Source of the DNA: Faecalibacterium prausnitzii | GTDB taxonomy: Bacteria; Bacillota; Clostridia; Oscillospirales; Ruminococcaceae | DNA length: 64,000 bases | Assembly: GCF_003324185.1 (NCBI RefSeq) | Contig: NZ_PXUP01000001.1 | Coordinates: forward strand, 1-64,000 | Direction of reading: 5' to 3' | Part shown: piece by piece, positions 8,373 through 15,927 of the stretch | Position numbering within the stretch: the stretch's first letter is position 1 | Layout of the letters: every line of letters starts with the position of its first letter | Made by a program: the position numbers and the translations under genes | The notes under the pieces: generated by a model | What the model saw: only the letters and a program-made list of their open reading frames with translations | Databases searched by the model: none | What the model was told of the DNA's origin: nothing

Positions 8373-8960
8373 ATGGATGAAAATAAAACATACGGTACAC
8401 GGTCAGCACGGCTTTGGAAGCTGTTTTTGAGTACGCTGTACATTAGCAGCTTTACCTTCGGCGGCGGCTTTGTCATCGTGACCTTTATGAAGAAAAAATT
8501 TGTAGATGAGCTGCACTGGATCGATGAACAGGAAATGCTGGATATGACAGCGTTGGCGCAGTCCTCTCCGGGCGCAATCGCGGTCAATGCTGCAATTCTG
8601 GTAGGTTGGCAGGTAGAAGGCTTGATTGGAATGATCGTGGCAGTGTTGGGCACCATCATCCCACCTATGGTCATTCTTTCAATCATTTCTGTGTTCTACA
8701 ATGCTTTTGCCACCAATCGCTATATCGCGTTGTTACTCAAGGGAATGCAGGCTGGTGTGGCGGCGGTCATTCTGGATGTTGTATTCGACCTCGGCGGCAA
8801 GGTGCTGAAGATCCGCTCATGGGTGTATATTGCCCTGATGGTCGCAGCGTTTGTCGCAAATACGGTGTTTGATGTCAATGTGGTGGTGGTCATCCTTGCC
8901 GCTGCAGTATTCGGCGTGGTGCTGGCTCTGGTCCAGTGGAAAAAAGGTGGTGCAAAATGA
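8373..8960 (+). CDS. chrA: Short CHR-family (chromate/sulfate-type) transporter, subunit 1
   Basis: A 195-residue protein with one CHR domain: SFTFGGGFVIVTFMKKKFV near the start and the QSSPGAIAVNAAILVG motif near residue 68, then about five membrane segments. Paired short CHR proteins work together like the two halves of ChrA, which expels chromate, a sulfate analogue. The start lies 12 bases after GGAG. It overlaps the next gene by 4 bases. Its place next to a sulfatase system makes sulfate or another oxyanion a reasonable substrate (inferred). The 146-bp gap to the divergent maturase gene must hold both promoters. Confidence 0.8.
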   Translation: MDENKTYGTRSARLWKLFLSTLYISSFTFGGGFVIVTFMKKKFVDELHWIDEQEMLDMTALAQSSPGAIAVNAAILVGWQVEGLIGMIVAVLGTIIPPMVILSIISVFYNAFATNRYIALLLKGMQAGVAAVILDVVFDLGGKVLKIRSWVYIALMVAAFVANTVFDVNVVVVILAAAVFGVVLALVQWKKGGAK

Positions 8961-9520
8961 TCTACTTACAGCTTTTTCTCAGCTTTTTGCAGGTGGGTAT
9001 GTTCAGCGTAGGCGGCGGCTATGCGGCCATGCCGCTGATCCAGAGCCAAGTGGTGGAACAACATGGCTGGCTGACGATGCAGGAGTTTACTGACCTCATC
9101 ACGATTGCAGAAATGACCCCTGGTCCCATTGCGGTCAACTCGGCAACTTTTGTTGGTTTGCGTATCGCGCAGGTACCCGGAGCCATCATTGCAACACTAG
9201 GTTGCATTACACCGGCGCTGTTCTTTGTTTCACTTCTATCCTACATCTATCGTAAATACAAGGATATCTCTCTGCTGCAAAGTGTTCTGGCATGCCTGCG
9301 TCCGGTCATTGTAGCGCTTATCTTTGGTGCAGGTCTTTCTATACTGTCTATGGTGGTGTTCGGAGAGAGTGCAAAGGCGCTCGCCAACGTAGACTGGATC
9401 GGCATCGGCAGTTTTGCATCGGCATTTTTTGTCCTACGGAAGCTCAAGTGGAATCCCATCCTGACCATGTGCCTGTGCGGCGTGGCCGGGCTTGGACTTC
9501 ACATTTTGCTCGGAATATAA
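8957..9520 (+). CDS. chrA: Short CHR-family (chromate/sulfate-type) transporter, subunit 2
   Basis: A 187-residue partner of the preceding gene with the same domain: SVGGGYAAMPLIQSQVV and AEMTPGPIAVNSATFVG are the family's paired motifs. The ATG at 8957 overlaps the TGA of subunit 1 (ATGA) and follows AGGTGG, indicating translational coupling. In two-gene CHR systems the halves insert with opposite topologies and both are needed. Function in chromate resistance is known for relatives; a role in sulfate export here is inference from context. Confidence 0.8.
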   Translation: MIYLQLFLSFLQVGMFSVGGGYAAMPLIQSQVVEQHGWLTMQEFTDLITIAEMTPGPIAVNSATFVGLRIAQVPGAIIATLGCITPALFFVSLLSYIYRKYKDISLLQSVLACLRPVIVALIFGAGLSILSMVVFGESAKALANVDWIGIGSFASAFFVLRKLKWNPILTMCLCGVAGLGLHILLGI

Positions 9521-9664
9521 TCTTAAGACAATTTGTCTGTTGGAATCATGAAAATAAATCATTGGGCTTGCAATCAGGGCAAAGCTGTGGTATATACATT
9601 ATACGAAACATTGCTTTGATGAACGTATTACCGTTCAATGACGTATAAAATGGAGGTGCCCGCC
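9521..9664. promoter_or_regulatory. Upstream region of the recombinase with a short inverted repeat
   Basis: AT-rich gap. A perfect TGAACG-TATTAC-CGTTCA inverted repeat lies at 9620-9637, followed by TATAAA at 9644 and GGAGGT at 9652. It probably holds the recombinase promoter and may bind the recombinase or another regulator; this is not established. Confidence 0.4.
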
Positions 9665-11275
9665 ATGACTGCCGTGATCTATGCTCGCTATTCCTCGGAC
9701 AACCAGCGCGAAGAATCCATCGAAGGCCAGATCCGGGAATGCACGGCTTATGCCGAGAAAAACGGCATCACCATCGTCAAGCACTATATTGACCGTGCTA
9801 TCTCCGCCAAGACGGACAACCGCCCGGAGTTCCAGCAGATGATTAAGGACAGCGACAAGACGCTGTTTGACATTGTGCTGGTCTGGAAGCTGGACCGGTT
9901 TGCTCGGAACCGCTACGACAGTGCCCGGTATAAGACCCAACTGAAGAAGAACGGCGTCAAGCTCATGTCTGCCACCGAGATCATCTCCGAGGGGCCGGAG
10001 GGCATTATTCTGGAATCTGTGCTGGAAGGTTATGCCGAGTATTATTCCGCTGACCTTGCCGAGAAGGTCGTGCGTGGACAGACCGAGAACATCCTGAAAG
10101 GCCGCTGCAACGGTGGCCGTGGAACCTTTGGGTACACGCTGGATTCCGAGCGGAAGTTCCACATCGACCCTCTCACCTCGCCTTTTGTGCTTGAATCGTT
10201 CAAGAAGTACAATGAAGGCTCCACTATGAAGGAGATTCGGGACTGGCTGAACGAAAACGGCATCAAGAACCCGGTGGGCGGTGCATTTACTTATAACAGC
10301 GTTGAACATATGCTCAAGAACCGGCGGTACATCGGAGAACTGAAATTCCGGGATGTTGTCGTACCGGATGCTATCCCGCCCATCATTCCACTGGAACTGT
10401 TTGAGGATGTGCAGGAGAAGATCGCAAAAAACAAGAAAGCCCCTGCCCGTAGAAAGGCAGAGGACGATTATCTGCTCACCACCAAGCTGTTCTGCGGCTA
10501 CTGTGGGGCGTTGATGTTTGGCGAGAGCGGCACAAGCCGGACGGGTGAAATTCACCGCTACTATAAATGTGCTACTGCCAAAAAGCACAAGGGCTGCAAG
10601 AAAAAGACCGTCCGCAAACAGTGGCTGGAAGATTTGGTAGTCAACCAGACCATGCAGCTTGTGAAAGACGATGCCGCTATGGAATCCATCATCGCCAAGG
10701 TGATGGAACTGCAAAATAAGGAGAACACTAACATTCCACTCTATGAGAAGCAGCTTCGGGATGCGGAATCTGGTATCCAGAATATGCTGAACGCGATTCA
10801 AGCTGGAATCCTAACCAGTTCCACCAAGGAGCGGCTGGAGCAGCTGGAAGAAACCAAGCGTGAGCTTGAAGCCCGCATTGCGGAAGAAAAGCTGGCGAAG
10901 CCGAAAGTGACCGAAGAATTCATTCGGTTCTGGCTGCTGCGGTTCCGTAAGCTGGATATGAGCCTGAAAGACCAGCGGCAGGCGTTGGTGGATACCTTCA
11001 TCAATTCGATTTACCTGTATGATGATAAGGTTTTGATAACCTTCAATTATAAAGAAGGCACACAGACCGTGACCTTTGGAGAAGCGACAGAAGTTGCATC
11101 CGAGGGAAATGGTTCGGATTTGGATTGCTTTACTGCACCAAGGACTGCTGCACAGGTTATGTGCAGCAGTCCTTTTTATTTATTTTATCGAATCCATCTT
11201 GCAAAAGCAGCGCAGTGCCTTATAATAGAGGCTGTGCCCCGGTGTGCGCGGGTACGGTTAGGATGTATAGGATAA
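9665..11275 (+). CDS. Large serine recombinase (integrase); C-terminus reads through the element end
   Basis: Catalyses integration and excision. The N-terminal resolvase domain starts AVIYARYSSDNQREESIEGQ, with Ser10 as the expected nucleophile and WKLDRFARNRYD as the conserved arginine motif. The recombinase domain follows (about 160-260). A zinc ribbon begins at C277-x2-C280, with later Cys at YYKCATAKKHKGCKK. A coiled coil lies near 370-410. The ATG at 9665 follows GGAGGT; an upstream ATG at 9638 lacks a site. After the DLDCFTAPR segment the frame passes through a host-type terminator and the MATE promoter, so roughly the last 45 codons look host-derived and the natural C-terminus was probably different before integration. 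Confidence 0.9.
   Translation: MTAVIYARYSSDNQREESIEGQIRECTAYAEKNGITIVKHYIDRAISAKTDNRPEFQQMIKDSDKTLFDIVLVWKLDRFARNRYDSARYKTQLKKNGVKLMSATEIISEGPEGIILESVLEGYAEYYSADLAEKVVRGQTENILKGRCNGGRGTFGYTLDSERKFHIDPLTSPFVLESFKKYNEGSTMKEIRDWLNENGIKNPVGGAFTYNSVEHMLKNRRYIGELKFRDVVVPDAIPPIIPLELFEDVQEKIAKNKKAPARRKAEDDYLLTTKLFCGYCGALMFGESGTSRTGEIHRYYKCATAKKHKGCKKKTVRKQWLEDLVVNQTMQLVKDDAAMESIIAKVMELQNKENTNIPLYEKQLRDAESGIQNMLNAIQAGILTSSTKERLEQLEETKRELEARIAEEKLAKPKVTEEFIRFWLLRFRKLDMSLKDQRQALVDTFINSIYLYDDKVLITFNYKEGTQTVTFGEATEVASEGNGSDLDCFTAPRTAAQVMCSSPFYLFYRIHLAKAAQCLIIEAVPRCARVRLGCIG
11138..11182 (+). terminator. Host-type terminator at the element/host junction
   Basis: AAGGACTGCTGCAC and GTGCAGCAGTCCTT form a 14-bp stem with a 7-base loop, followed by a T-rich run. 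The same design recurs at 12666-12700 and 44513-44553, so it belongs to the host chromosome. It lies inside the recombinase reading frame. Confidence 0.8.
11199..11226 (+). promoter_or_regulatory. Promoter of the first MATE gene
   Basis: TTGCAA (11199-11204) and TATAAT (11221-11226) with 16 bp between them, about 60 bp before the MATE start codon. Confidence 0.65.
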
Positions 11276-11286
11276 AGGAAAAAAGT

Positions 11287-12648
11287 ATGAGTTCTCAAAC
11301 GAATACGCTGACGGAAGGCCCTCTGGCCAAGCAGATCTTTCTGGTCAGTCTGCCGCTGGCGCTTTCCAACCTGCTGCAGGTGCTGTTCAATATGTCGGAC
11401 GTGGCGGTGGTGGGGCGCTTTGCCGGGTCCACGGCGCTGGGCGCCGTGGGCTCCACCAGCACGCTGGTGACCCTGTTCACCGGCTTTCTCATCGGCCTGA
11501 GCAACGGCATCAACGTGCTGGTGGCGCGTTTTTACGGTGCGCGCCACCCCAAGGACGTGGAAAAGACCGTCCACTCGGCGGCCATCATCAGCGCCGTTGC
11601 CGGTGTGGCGTTGCTGCTCATCGGTCTGCTGGGTTCCCCTGCCATGCTGCGGCTGCTGAACACCAAAGAGGATCTGCTGCCCGGCGCGATTTTGTATCTG
11701 CGGGTGTATTTTCTGGGTATGCCGGCGCTGGCGCTGTACAACTTCGGCAACGCGGTGTTCAGCTCCATCGGCGACACCAAAAAGCCGCTGATATATCTGT
11801 CCATTGCCGGTGCCCTGAACATTGCACTGAACCTGTTCTTTGTCATCGTGTGCGATCTGAGCGTGGTGGGCGTGGCGCTGGCCAGCGCCATCAGCCAGTG
11901 CGTTTCCGCGTTTCTGATCCTGCGGGCGCTGACCCGGGTGCAGGACTGCTACGCGCTGGACCCGCACAAATTACAGCTGGACCCGGTGCAGGCCAAGAGC
12001 ATCCTTGCGCTGGGCGTACCTGCCGGGCTGCAGAATGCCATTTTTGCCATTGCCAACCTGTTCATTCAGGCGGGCGTCAACTCCTTTGACTCTTTGATGG
12101 TCAAGGGCAACAGCGCCGCCGCCAACGCGGATGGGCTGATCTACGACTGCATGGCGGCCTTCTACATGGCCTGCGCCAGCTTTATGAGCCAGAACTACGG
12201 CGCGGGACGGCCTGACCGGGTGAAGAAGAGCTACTTCATCAGTCTGGGCTACTCCTTCGGCGTGGGGCTTGTACTGGGCGCGGCGCTGTTCTTCTGCGGG
12301 CCGGCCTTCCTTGAGCTGTTCACCACCGAAGCGGCGGTCATTGATGCCGGCATGAAGCGTGTAGCTGTGATGGCCTTTGCCTACGGCATCTCGGCCTTTA
12401 TGGACTGCACCATCGCCGCCTCCCGCGGGCTGGGCAAGACGGTGGTGCCCACCGTCATCGTGGTGCTGGGCTCCTGCGTATTCCGGGTGATCTGGGTGTA
12501 CACCATCTTTGCCCACTTCCACACCATCCCGGCACTGTACCTGCTGTACCCGTGCAGCTGGATACTGACCGCGCTGGCGGAGATCGCCTATTTCGCCAGC
12601 TGCTACAAGCGTGCCATGGCGATTTTCCGCAAGCCCGCGGCGGCGTAA
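11287..12648 (+). CDS. MATE-family multidrug/cation antiporter
   Basis: A 453-residue integral membrane protein with two six-helix halves. The N-terminus (PLAKQIFLVSLPLALSNLLQ) and the SDVAVVGRFAGSTALGAVGS stretch are typical of the MATE/NorM-DinF family. These carriers expel drugs or metabolites in exchange for Na+ or H+. The start lies 7 bases after AAAGGA. It is a single-gene unit with its own promoter and terminator, directly next to the integration junction. The substrate is unknown. Confidence 0.9.
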   Translation: MSSQTNTLTEGPLAKQIFLVSLPLALSNLLQVLFNMSDVAVVGRFAGSTALGAVGSTSTLVTLFTGFLIGLSNGINVLVARFYGARHPKDVEKTVHSAAIISAVAGVALLLIGLLGSPAMLRLLNTKEDLLPGAILYLRVYFLGMPALALYNFGNAVFSSIGDTKKPLIYLSIAGALNIALNLFFVIVCDLSVVGVALASAISQCVSAFLILRALTRVQDCYALDPHKLQLDPVQAKSILALGVPAGLQNAIFAIANLFIQAGVNSFDSLMVKGNSAAANADGLIYDCMAAFYMACASFMSQNYGAGRPDRVKKSYFISLGYSFGVGLVLGAALFFCGPAFLELFTTEAAVIDAGMKRVAVMAFAYGISAFMDCTIAASRGLGKTVVPTVIVVLGSCVFRVIWVYTIFAHFHTIPALYLLYPCSWILTALAEIAYFASCYKRAMAIFRKPAAA

Positions 12649-12665
12649 GAGGAAATATGATATAA

Positions 12666-12700
12666 AAAGGGCTGCTGCACGGTTTGTGCAGCAGCCCTTT
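12666..12700. terminator. Bidirectional terminator after the MATE gene
   Basis: AAGGGCTGCTGCAC and GTGCAGCAGCCCTT form a stem with a 5-base loop and A/T flanks. It separates the convergent MATE and flavoprotein genes. Confidence 0.85.
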
Positions 12701-12733
12701 ATTTATGCTTTTGTCAGGGGGTCAGAGCGCAGC

Positions 12734-14647
12734 TCAGATCTCCTTCTTCAGGGTCTCGCCCATGATGTAGCCGTAGGTCAGAGCGGCGTCGAAGCCCATG
12801 CCGTACTGCTTGGCGTCCTTCTCCTCGATGGAGCCGCAGACGTCGCCGGCAGCGTACAGGCCGGGGATGGCCTTCTTGTCCTCGGTCAGGACGTGGCAAT
12901 CGGTGTCGATGGCCAGACCTGCGGTGGTCAGGTAGAAGGTGGGGTCAACGCGGATGGCCCACAGACCGTCGCGGGTCTCGATGTAGGGGCAGTTGCGGCG
13001 GCCGAACTCATCGGGCTCGCCAGCCAGAGCGGCGGCGTTGTTTGCCTCGATGGCGTCTGCCAGATTGGGCAGGTTCAGCTCCTCAGAGGCCTTCTCCACG
13101 CTGTCGTAGTGCACAGCCTCGCCCTTCTCGAACATGGCAACGTAACCGTTGAAGCCGTAGGACTCGCTGTCGCGCAGCTTGACGGCAGAGGACTCGTCGA
13201 ACACATAGTAGAAGGTGTCGCCGTTGTCCTTGTTCAGCTTTGCCTTGGCCATGGTGTAGTGGTTATCGGAGACGATGTTGCCGATGTTGTCGCCCTTGAT
13301 GTTGACCATGATGCCGGGGGCAGACTGGTGGATGAAGGCCAGCTCGAACTTGCTCTTGTAGCTGGACAGGAAGGCGGGCAGAGCGCGGTTCTCGCACTCC
13401 ACATAGCCGCCGGCGTCGATACCCATCTGGATGCCCTCGCCGGTCATGCTGGAGGCGCAATTGAAGAAGAAGTCGGCGTAGTCGGGGCTGTACTTCTTCA
13501 GCATTTCGGGGTTCTTGGCAAAACCGCCGGAAGCAAGGCAGACCGCCTTGCCGCGCAGGGTATAGCTTGCGCCGTTCTCGCCCTTGGCGTGGAAGCCCAC
13601 AACACGGCCGCTTTCGTCCTTGATCAGGTCGGTGACGCTGGTGGAGTAGATGATCTTGCCCTTCTCGTACTTCTCCACGCGCTGTGCCATGAACATCATG
13701 GCGTAGCCTGCGCCGCCCTCGTAGCAGCCGGGTGCCAGATACGGGGTGGAAGCGCCGTACTGGGTAGCGCTTTCGTAGTTGCCCATGGTGTTGAAGCCGA
13801 TGCCGATGCCTGCCATCCAGTCCACCAGATCACCGGCGACGGTGTACTGCTTGGTCATGTAGGGCATTTCACCGTTGAAGAACTCGGTGCGGTGGTACTT
13901 CTCCATGGTCTGCCAGAAGTTCATCATGCCCTCCAGCGTGCCCATGGCAGAGCTGCGGAAGCTGCCGTCCACATCGTAGTTGTACTGCAGCTTGGAGCCT
14001 GCGGTGGCAACGCCGCCGTAGGTCATGGACATGGAGCCGCCGGGGATATCGCGCTTCTCCACCAGAATGACGCTGTAGCCGGCCTCCAGCAGGCGGCAGG
14101 CGCAGGTCAGGCCGGAGGTGCCGGCACCCATGATGACGACATCAGCCTCTTCCTCGATGACCTCGTTGGAAGCAGCGATGGTGACCTCCTTGGAGAAGTC
14201 GTCCACGTTATAACCGGCCAGCTCGATGGCCTCCTTCACAGCTGCCTTGACAGCCATGGAGGTGATGGAGGAGCCGCGCAGGTTGGGCACGTTGACACTC
14301 TGGTGCTCGACGATGGCGGCGGGGATGCGGGAGCAGGCATAGTTGCCGATGCCGATGGTCTCCTCGTGAGACAGCACCTCACAGGCAGTGATCTTGCCGT
14401 CAAAGAAGGTGGTGGCAACGTGCACCCAGCTTTCGTGACCCATTGCCTTGGTGACGTACTTGCCGTCTACCGGGGAGGAGGGCTTGGTCACAGCGGAGGA
14501 GGCAGCAGAGGAAGCTGCGGAGGAAGCGGGAGCACCGGTGGTGCTGGAAGCGGAGTTGCCGCAGGCGGTCAGCAGACCGGCAGCAGCTGCGCCCATGGTG
14601 CCCACAGCGGCACCGCGCATAAAGTTGCGACGAGAGATCTTAGCCAT
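12734..14647 (-). CDS. Secreted FMN- and FAD-binding reductase (fumarate-reductase-like flavoprotein)
   Basis: A 637-residue lipoprotein with a Tat-like SRRNFM motif (residues 5-10) and a lipobox ending at Cys29. A Ser/Ala-rich linker (31-57) leads to an FMN-binding domain (about 60-145). The residues that normally read SGAT before ITS are GSS here, so the FMN would be attached to Ser127. Next comes an FAD_binding_2 domain starting with a Rossmann motif (GAGTSG, 174-179). Such extracellular reductases take electrons through flavin carriers and reduce fumarate, urocanate, cinnamates or similar acceptors. No ApbE flavin transferase is in the window. A LysR gene lies divergently upstream and probably controls it. 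AAAGG precedes the ATG. Confidence 0.85.
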   Translation of the reverse strand: MAKISRRNFMRGAAVGTMGAAAAGLLTACGNSASSTTGAPASSAASSAASSAVTKPSSPVDGKYVTKAMGHESWVHVATTFFDGKITACEVLSHEETIGIGNYACSRIPAAIVEHQSVNVPNLRGSSITSMAVKAAVKEAIELAGYNVDDFSKEVTIAASNEVIEEEADVVIMGAGTSGLTCACRLLEAGYSVILVEKRDIPGGSMSMTYGGVATAGSKLQYNYDVDGSFRSSAMGTLEGMMNFWQTMEKYHRTEFFNGEMPYMTKQYTVAGDLVDWMAGIGIGFNTMGNYESATQYGASTPYLAPGCYEGGAGYAMMFMAQRVEKYEKGKIIYSTSVTDLIKDESGRVVGFHAKGENGASYTLRGKAVCLASGGFAKNPEMLKKYSPDYADFFFNCASSMTGEGIQMGIDAGGYVECENRALPAFLSSYKSKFELAFIHQSAPGIMVNIKGDNIGNIVSDNHYTMAKAKLNKDNGDTFYYVFDESSAVKLRDSESYGFNGYVAMFEKGEAVHYDSVEKASEELNLPNLADAIEANNAAALAGEPDEFGRRNCPYIETRDGLWAIRVDPTFYLTTAGLAIDTDCHVLTEDKKAIPGLYAAGDVCGSIEEKDAKQYGMGFDAALTYGYIMGETLKKEI

Positions 14648-14724
14648 AAGGTTCGCCTTTCTTTTTCTTTTCTCTTCTTTTTTGCGTTTTTCCTGTTCCT
14701 TCGTGCATTTTGAACATTGATACG

Positions 14725-14753
14725 ATTATAGCAAAGTTTTGCCCCGGTGTGAA
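14725..14753 (-). promoter_or_regulatory. Promoter of the flavoprotein gene
   Basis: On the minus strand TTCACA (14753-14748) and TATAAT (14730-14725) are separated by 17 bp. The region between the two divergent promoters also holds ATACAAATTTGTGT, which fits the partial dyads bound by LysR proteins. Confidence 0.65.
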
Positions 14754-14803
14754 ATACAAATTTGTGTCAGAATTTATCAAATCTCTTTATAAATCGTTTT
14801 CCC

Positions 14804-14832
14804 TTTACGGCCTGTGCGGAATCCTGTATAAT
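14804..14832 (+). promoter_or_regulatory. Promoter of the LysR gene
   Basis: TTTACG (14804-14809) and TATAAT (14827-14832) with a 17-bp spacer, 40 bp before the start codon. It is divergent from the flavoprotein promoter. Confidence 0.6.
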
Positions 14833-14872
14833 AAAGATGACCAGCTTTTTACACAAGGAGGGGCGCCGTTCT

Positions 14873-15790
14873 ATGACGATTTACCAGTTGGAGTGCTTTA
14901 TTGCCGTAGCAGAGGAGCTGAATTTCAGCGCCGCCGCCGAGCGGCTGTTCACCACCCAGCCCGCCATCACCTACCAGATCAATGCACTGGAAAAGGAGAC
15001 CGGGCTGCGCCTGTTCGAGCGCACCACCCGCCGCACCAAGCTGACCGCTGCCGGGCAGTCCTTTTATCTGGACATGGTGCAGATGACCAGCTTTGGGCGG
15101 CAGGCGCTGAAGAAGGCGCAGGATATTCAGGACGCCGACCGCTCCCACCTGACCGTCGGGCTGCGGCAGCTGTTCGATTACAGCACCTTTTCCAGCATTC
15201 TGGCCCAGTTCCAGCACCAGTTTCCCAACGCCTGCGTAGACGTTGTGCCGCAGGACAACCGCCGCCCGCTGGAACAGCTGCGCTCCGGGCAGCTGGATAT
15301 CGGCTTTTTCTACGCCACCGAGCACTCCCGCGACCGGGACATCTCCTTTACGCCCCTGTTCGCCCTGGGCTACCATGTGCTGATGAATCCCAACTCTCCC
15401 CTTGCCGACCGGCGGGCGCTGCATCTGGCAGACCTGAAGGGGCAGAGCGTGGTGTCCTCCGGCGCGTTCGACAGCTTTCTGTCCGCCTGTCAGGGGCCGT
15501 CGCTGGAGCAGCTGGCGCAGGTGGGGGTGGATTGCAGCAAGATCACCCCCAGCTTTGAGGGTGCGCTGATCATGATCCAGATGGGCACCGCCATGTCCAT
15601 TGTGCCCTGCCTGTCCACGGCGGTGATCCCGGGCATCGTCAAGGTGCCGCTGCTGGATTTTCCCCCGGTGACTGTGGAGATCGCCGCCATGCGCCACGCA
15701 CCCCGGCTGGAGGTGCAGTCCTTTATCGAGATCGCCAAGCAGAAATACGCCCATCACCCCGACCCGCTGCGGATGGAGGCGCTGATCTGA
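14873..15790 (+). CDS. LysR-family transcriptional regulator, divergent to the flavoprotein gene
   Basis: A 305-residue LysR protein. The winged helix-turn-helix is at residues 1-60 (MTIYQLECFIAVAEELNFSA, then TTQPAITYQINALE), and a two-lobed effector domain follows from about 90. LysR proteins often activate a divergent gene in response to its substrate, so the reductase at 12734-14647 is the likely target (inferred). The ATG at 14873 lies 11-12 bases after GGAGG, and the upstream in-frame codons contain the promoter. Confidence 0.88.
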   Translation: MTIYQLECFIAVAEELNFSAAAERLFTTQPAITYQINALEKETGLRLFERTTRRTKLTAAGQSFYLDMVQMTSFGRQALKKAQDIQDADRSHLTVGLRQLFDYSTFSSILAQFQHQFPNACVDVVPQDNRRPLEQLRSGQLDIGFFYATEHSRDRDISFTPLFALGYHVLMNPNSPLADRRALHLADLKGQSVVSSGAFDSFLSACQGPSLEQLAQVGVDCSKITPSFEGALIMIQMGTAMSIVPCLSTAVIPGIVKVPLLDFPPVTVEIAAMRHAPRLEVQSFIEIAKQKYAHHPDPLRMEALI

Positions 15791-15876
15791 GACGCAGCTG
15801 CTACTGTTCAAAAGTCCCCTTGTGTCATAGGGCTTCGCCGCCTGTTCTGAACAGCAGCTCCTGCCCTGTAAAAGCA

Positions 15877-15910
15877 GAAAACCGGACAGCCTGCGGGCTG
15901 TCCGGTTTTC
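15877..15910. terminator. Bidirectional terminator between LysR gene and membrane protein gene
   Basis: AAAACCGGACAGCC and GGCTGTCCGGTTTT form a 14-bp perfect stem with a 4-base loop between convergent genes. Confidence 0.85.
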
Positions 15911-15927
15911 TGTGCTATCGAAAGGTT

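Larger units (their letters stand above)
1..11130. mobile_element. Right part of an integrated mobilizable element with sulfatase cargo
   Basis: The left end of the window has a relaxase start and mobC; position 9665 onwards encodes a large serine recombinase. Such recombinases usually sit at one end of the element they move. The recombinase frame continues past about 11130 into a terminator and a MATE promoter that look host-like: the same GCTGCTGCAC hairpin design recurs at 12666 and 44513. The right junction is therefore placed between about 11100 and 11138. Third positions between 1.4 and 11.1 kb look more AT-rich than in the neighbouring host genes (judged by eye). The left junction is outside the window. 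The unity of the element is inferred: mobilization genes and recombinase could also belong to two nested insertions. Confidence 0.55.

Noticed and set aside
12611-14713. 700-codon plus-strand frame opposite the flavoprotein gene
   Set aside because: Antisense shadow of a high-GC gene; no start signal, and the opposite strand has a signal peptide, Rossmann motif and promoter.
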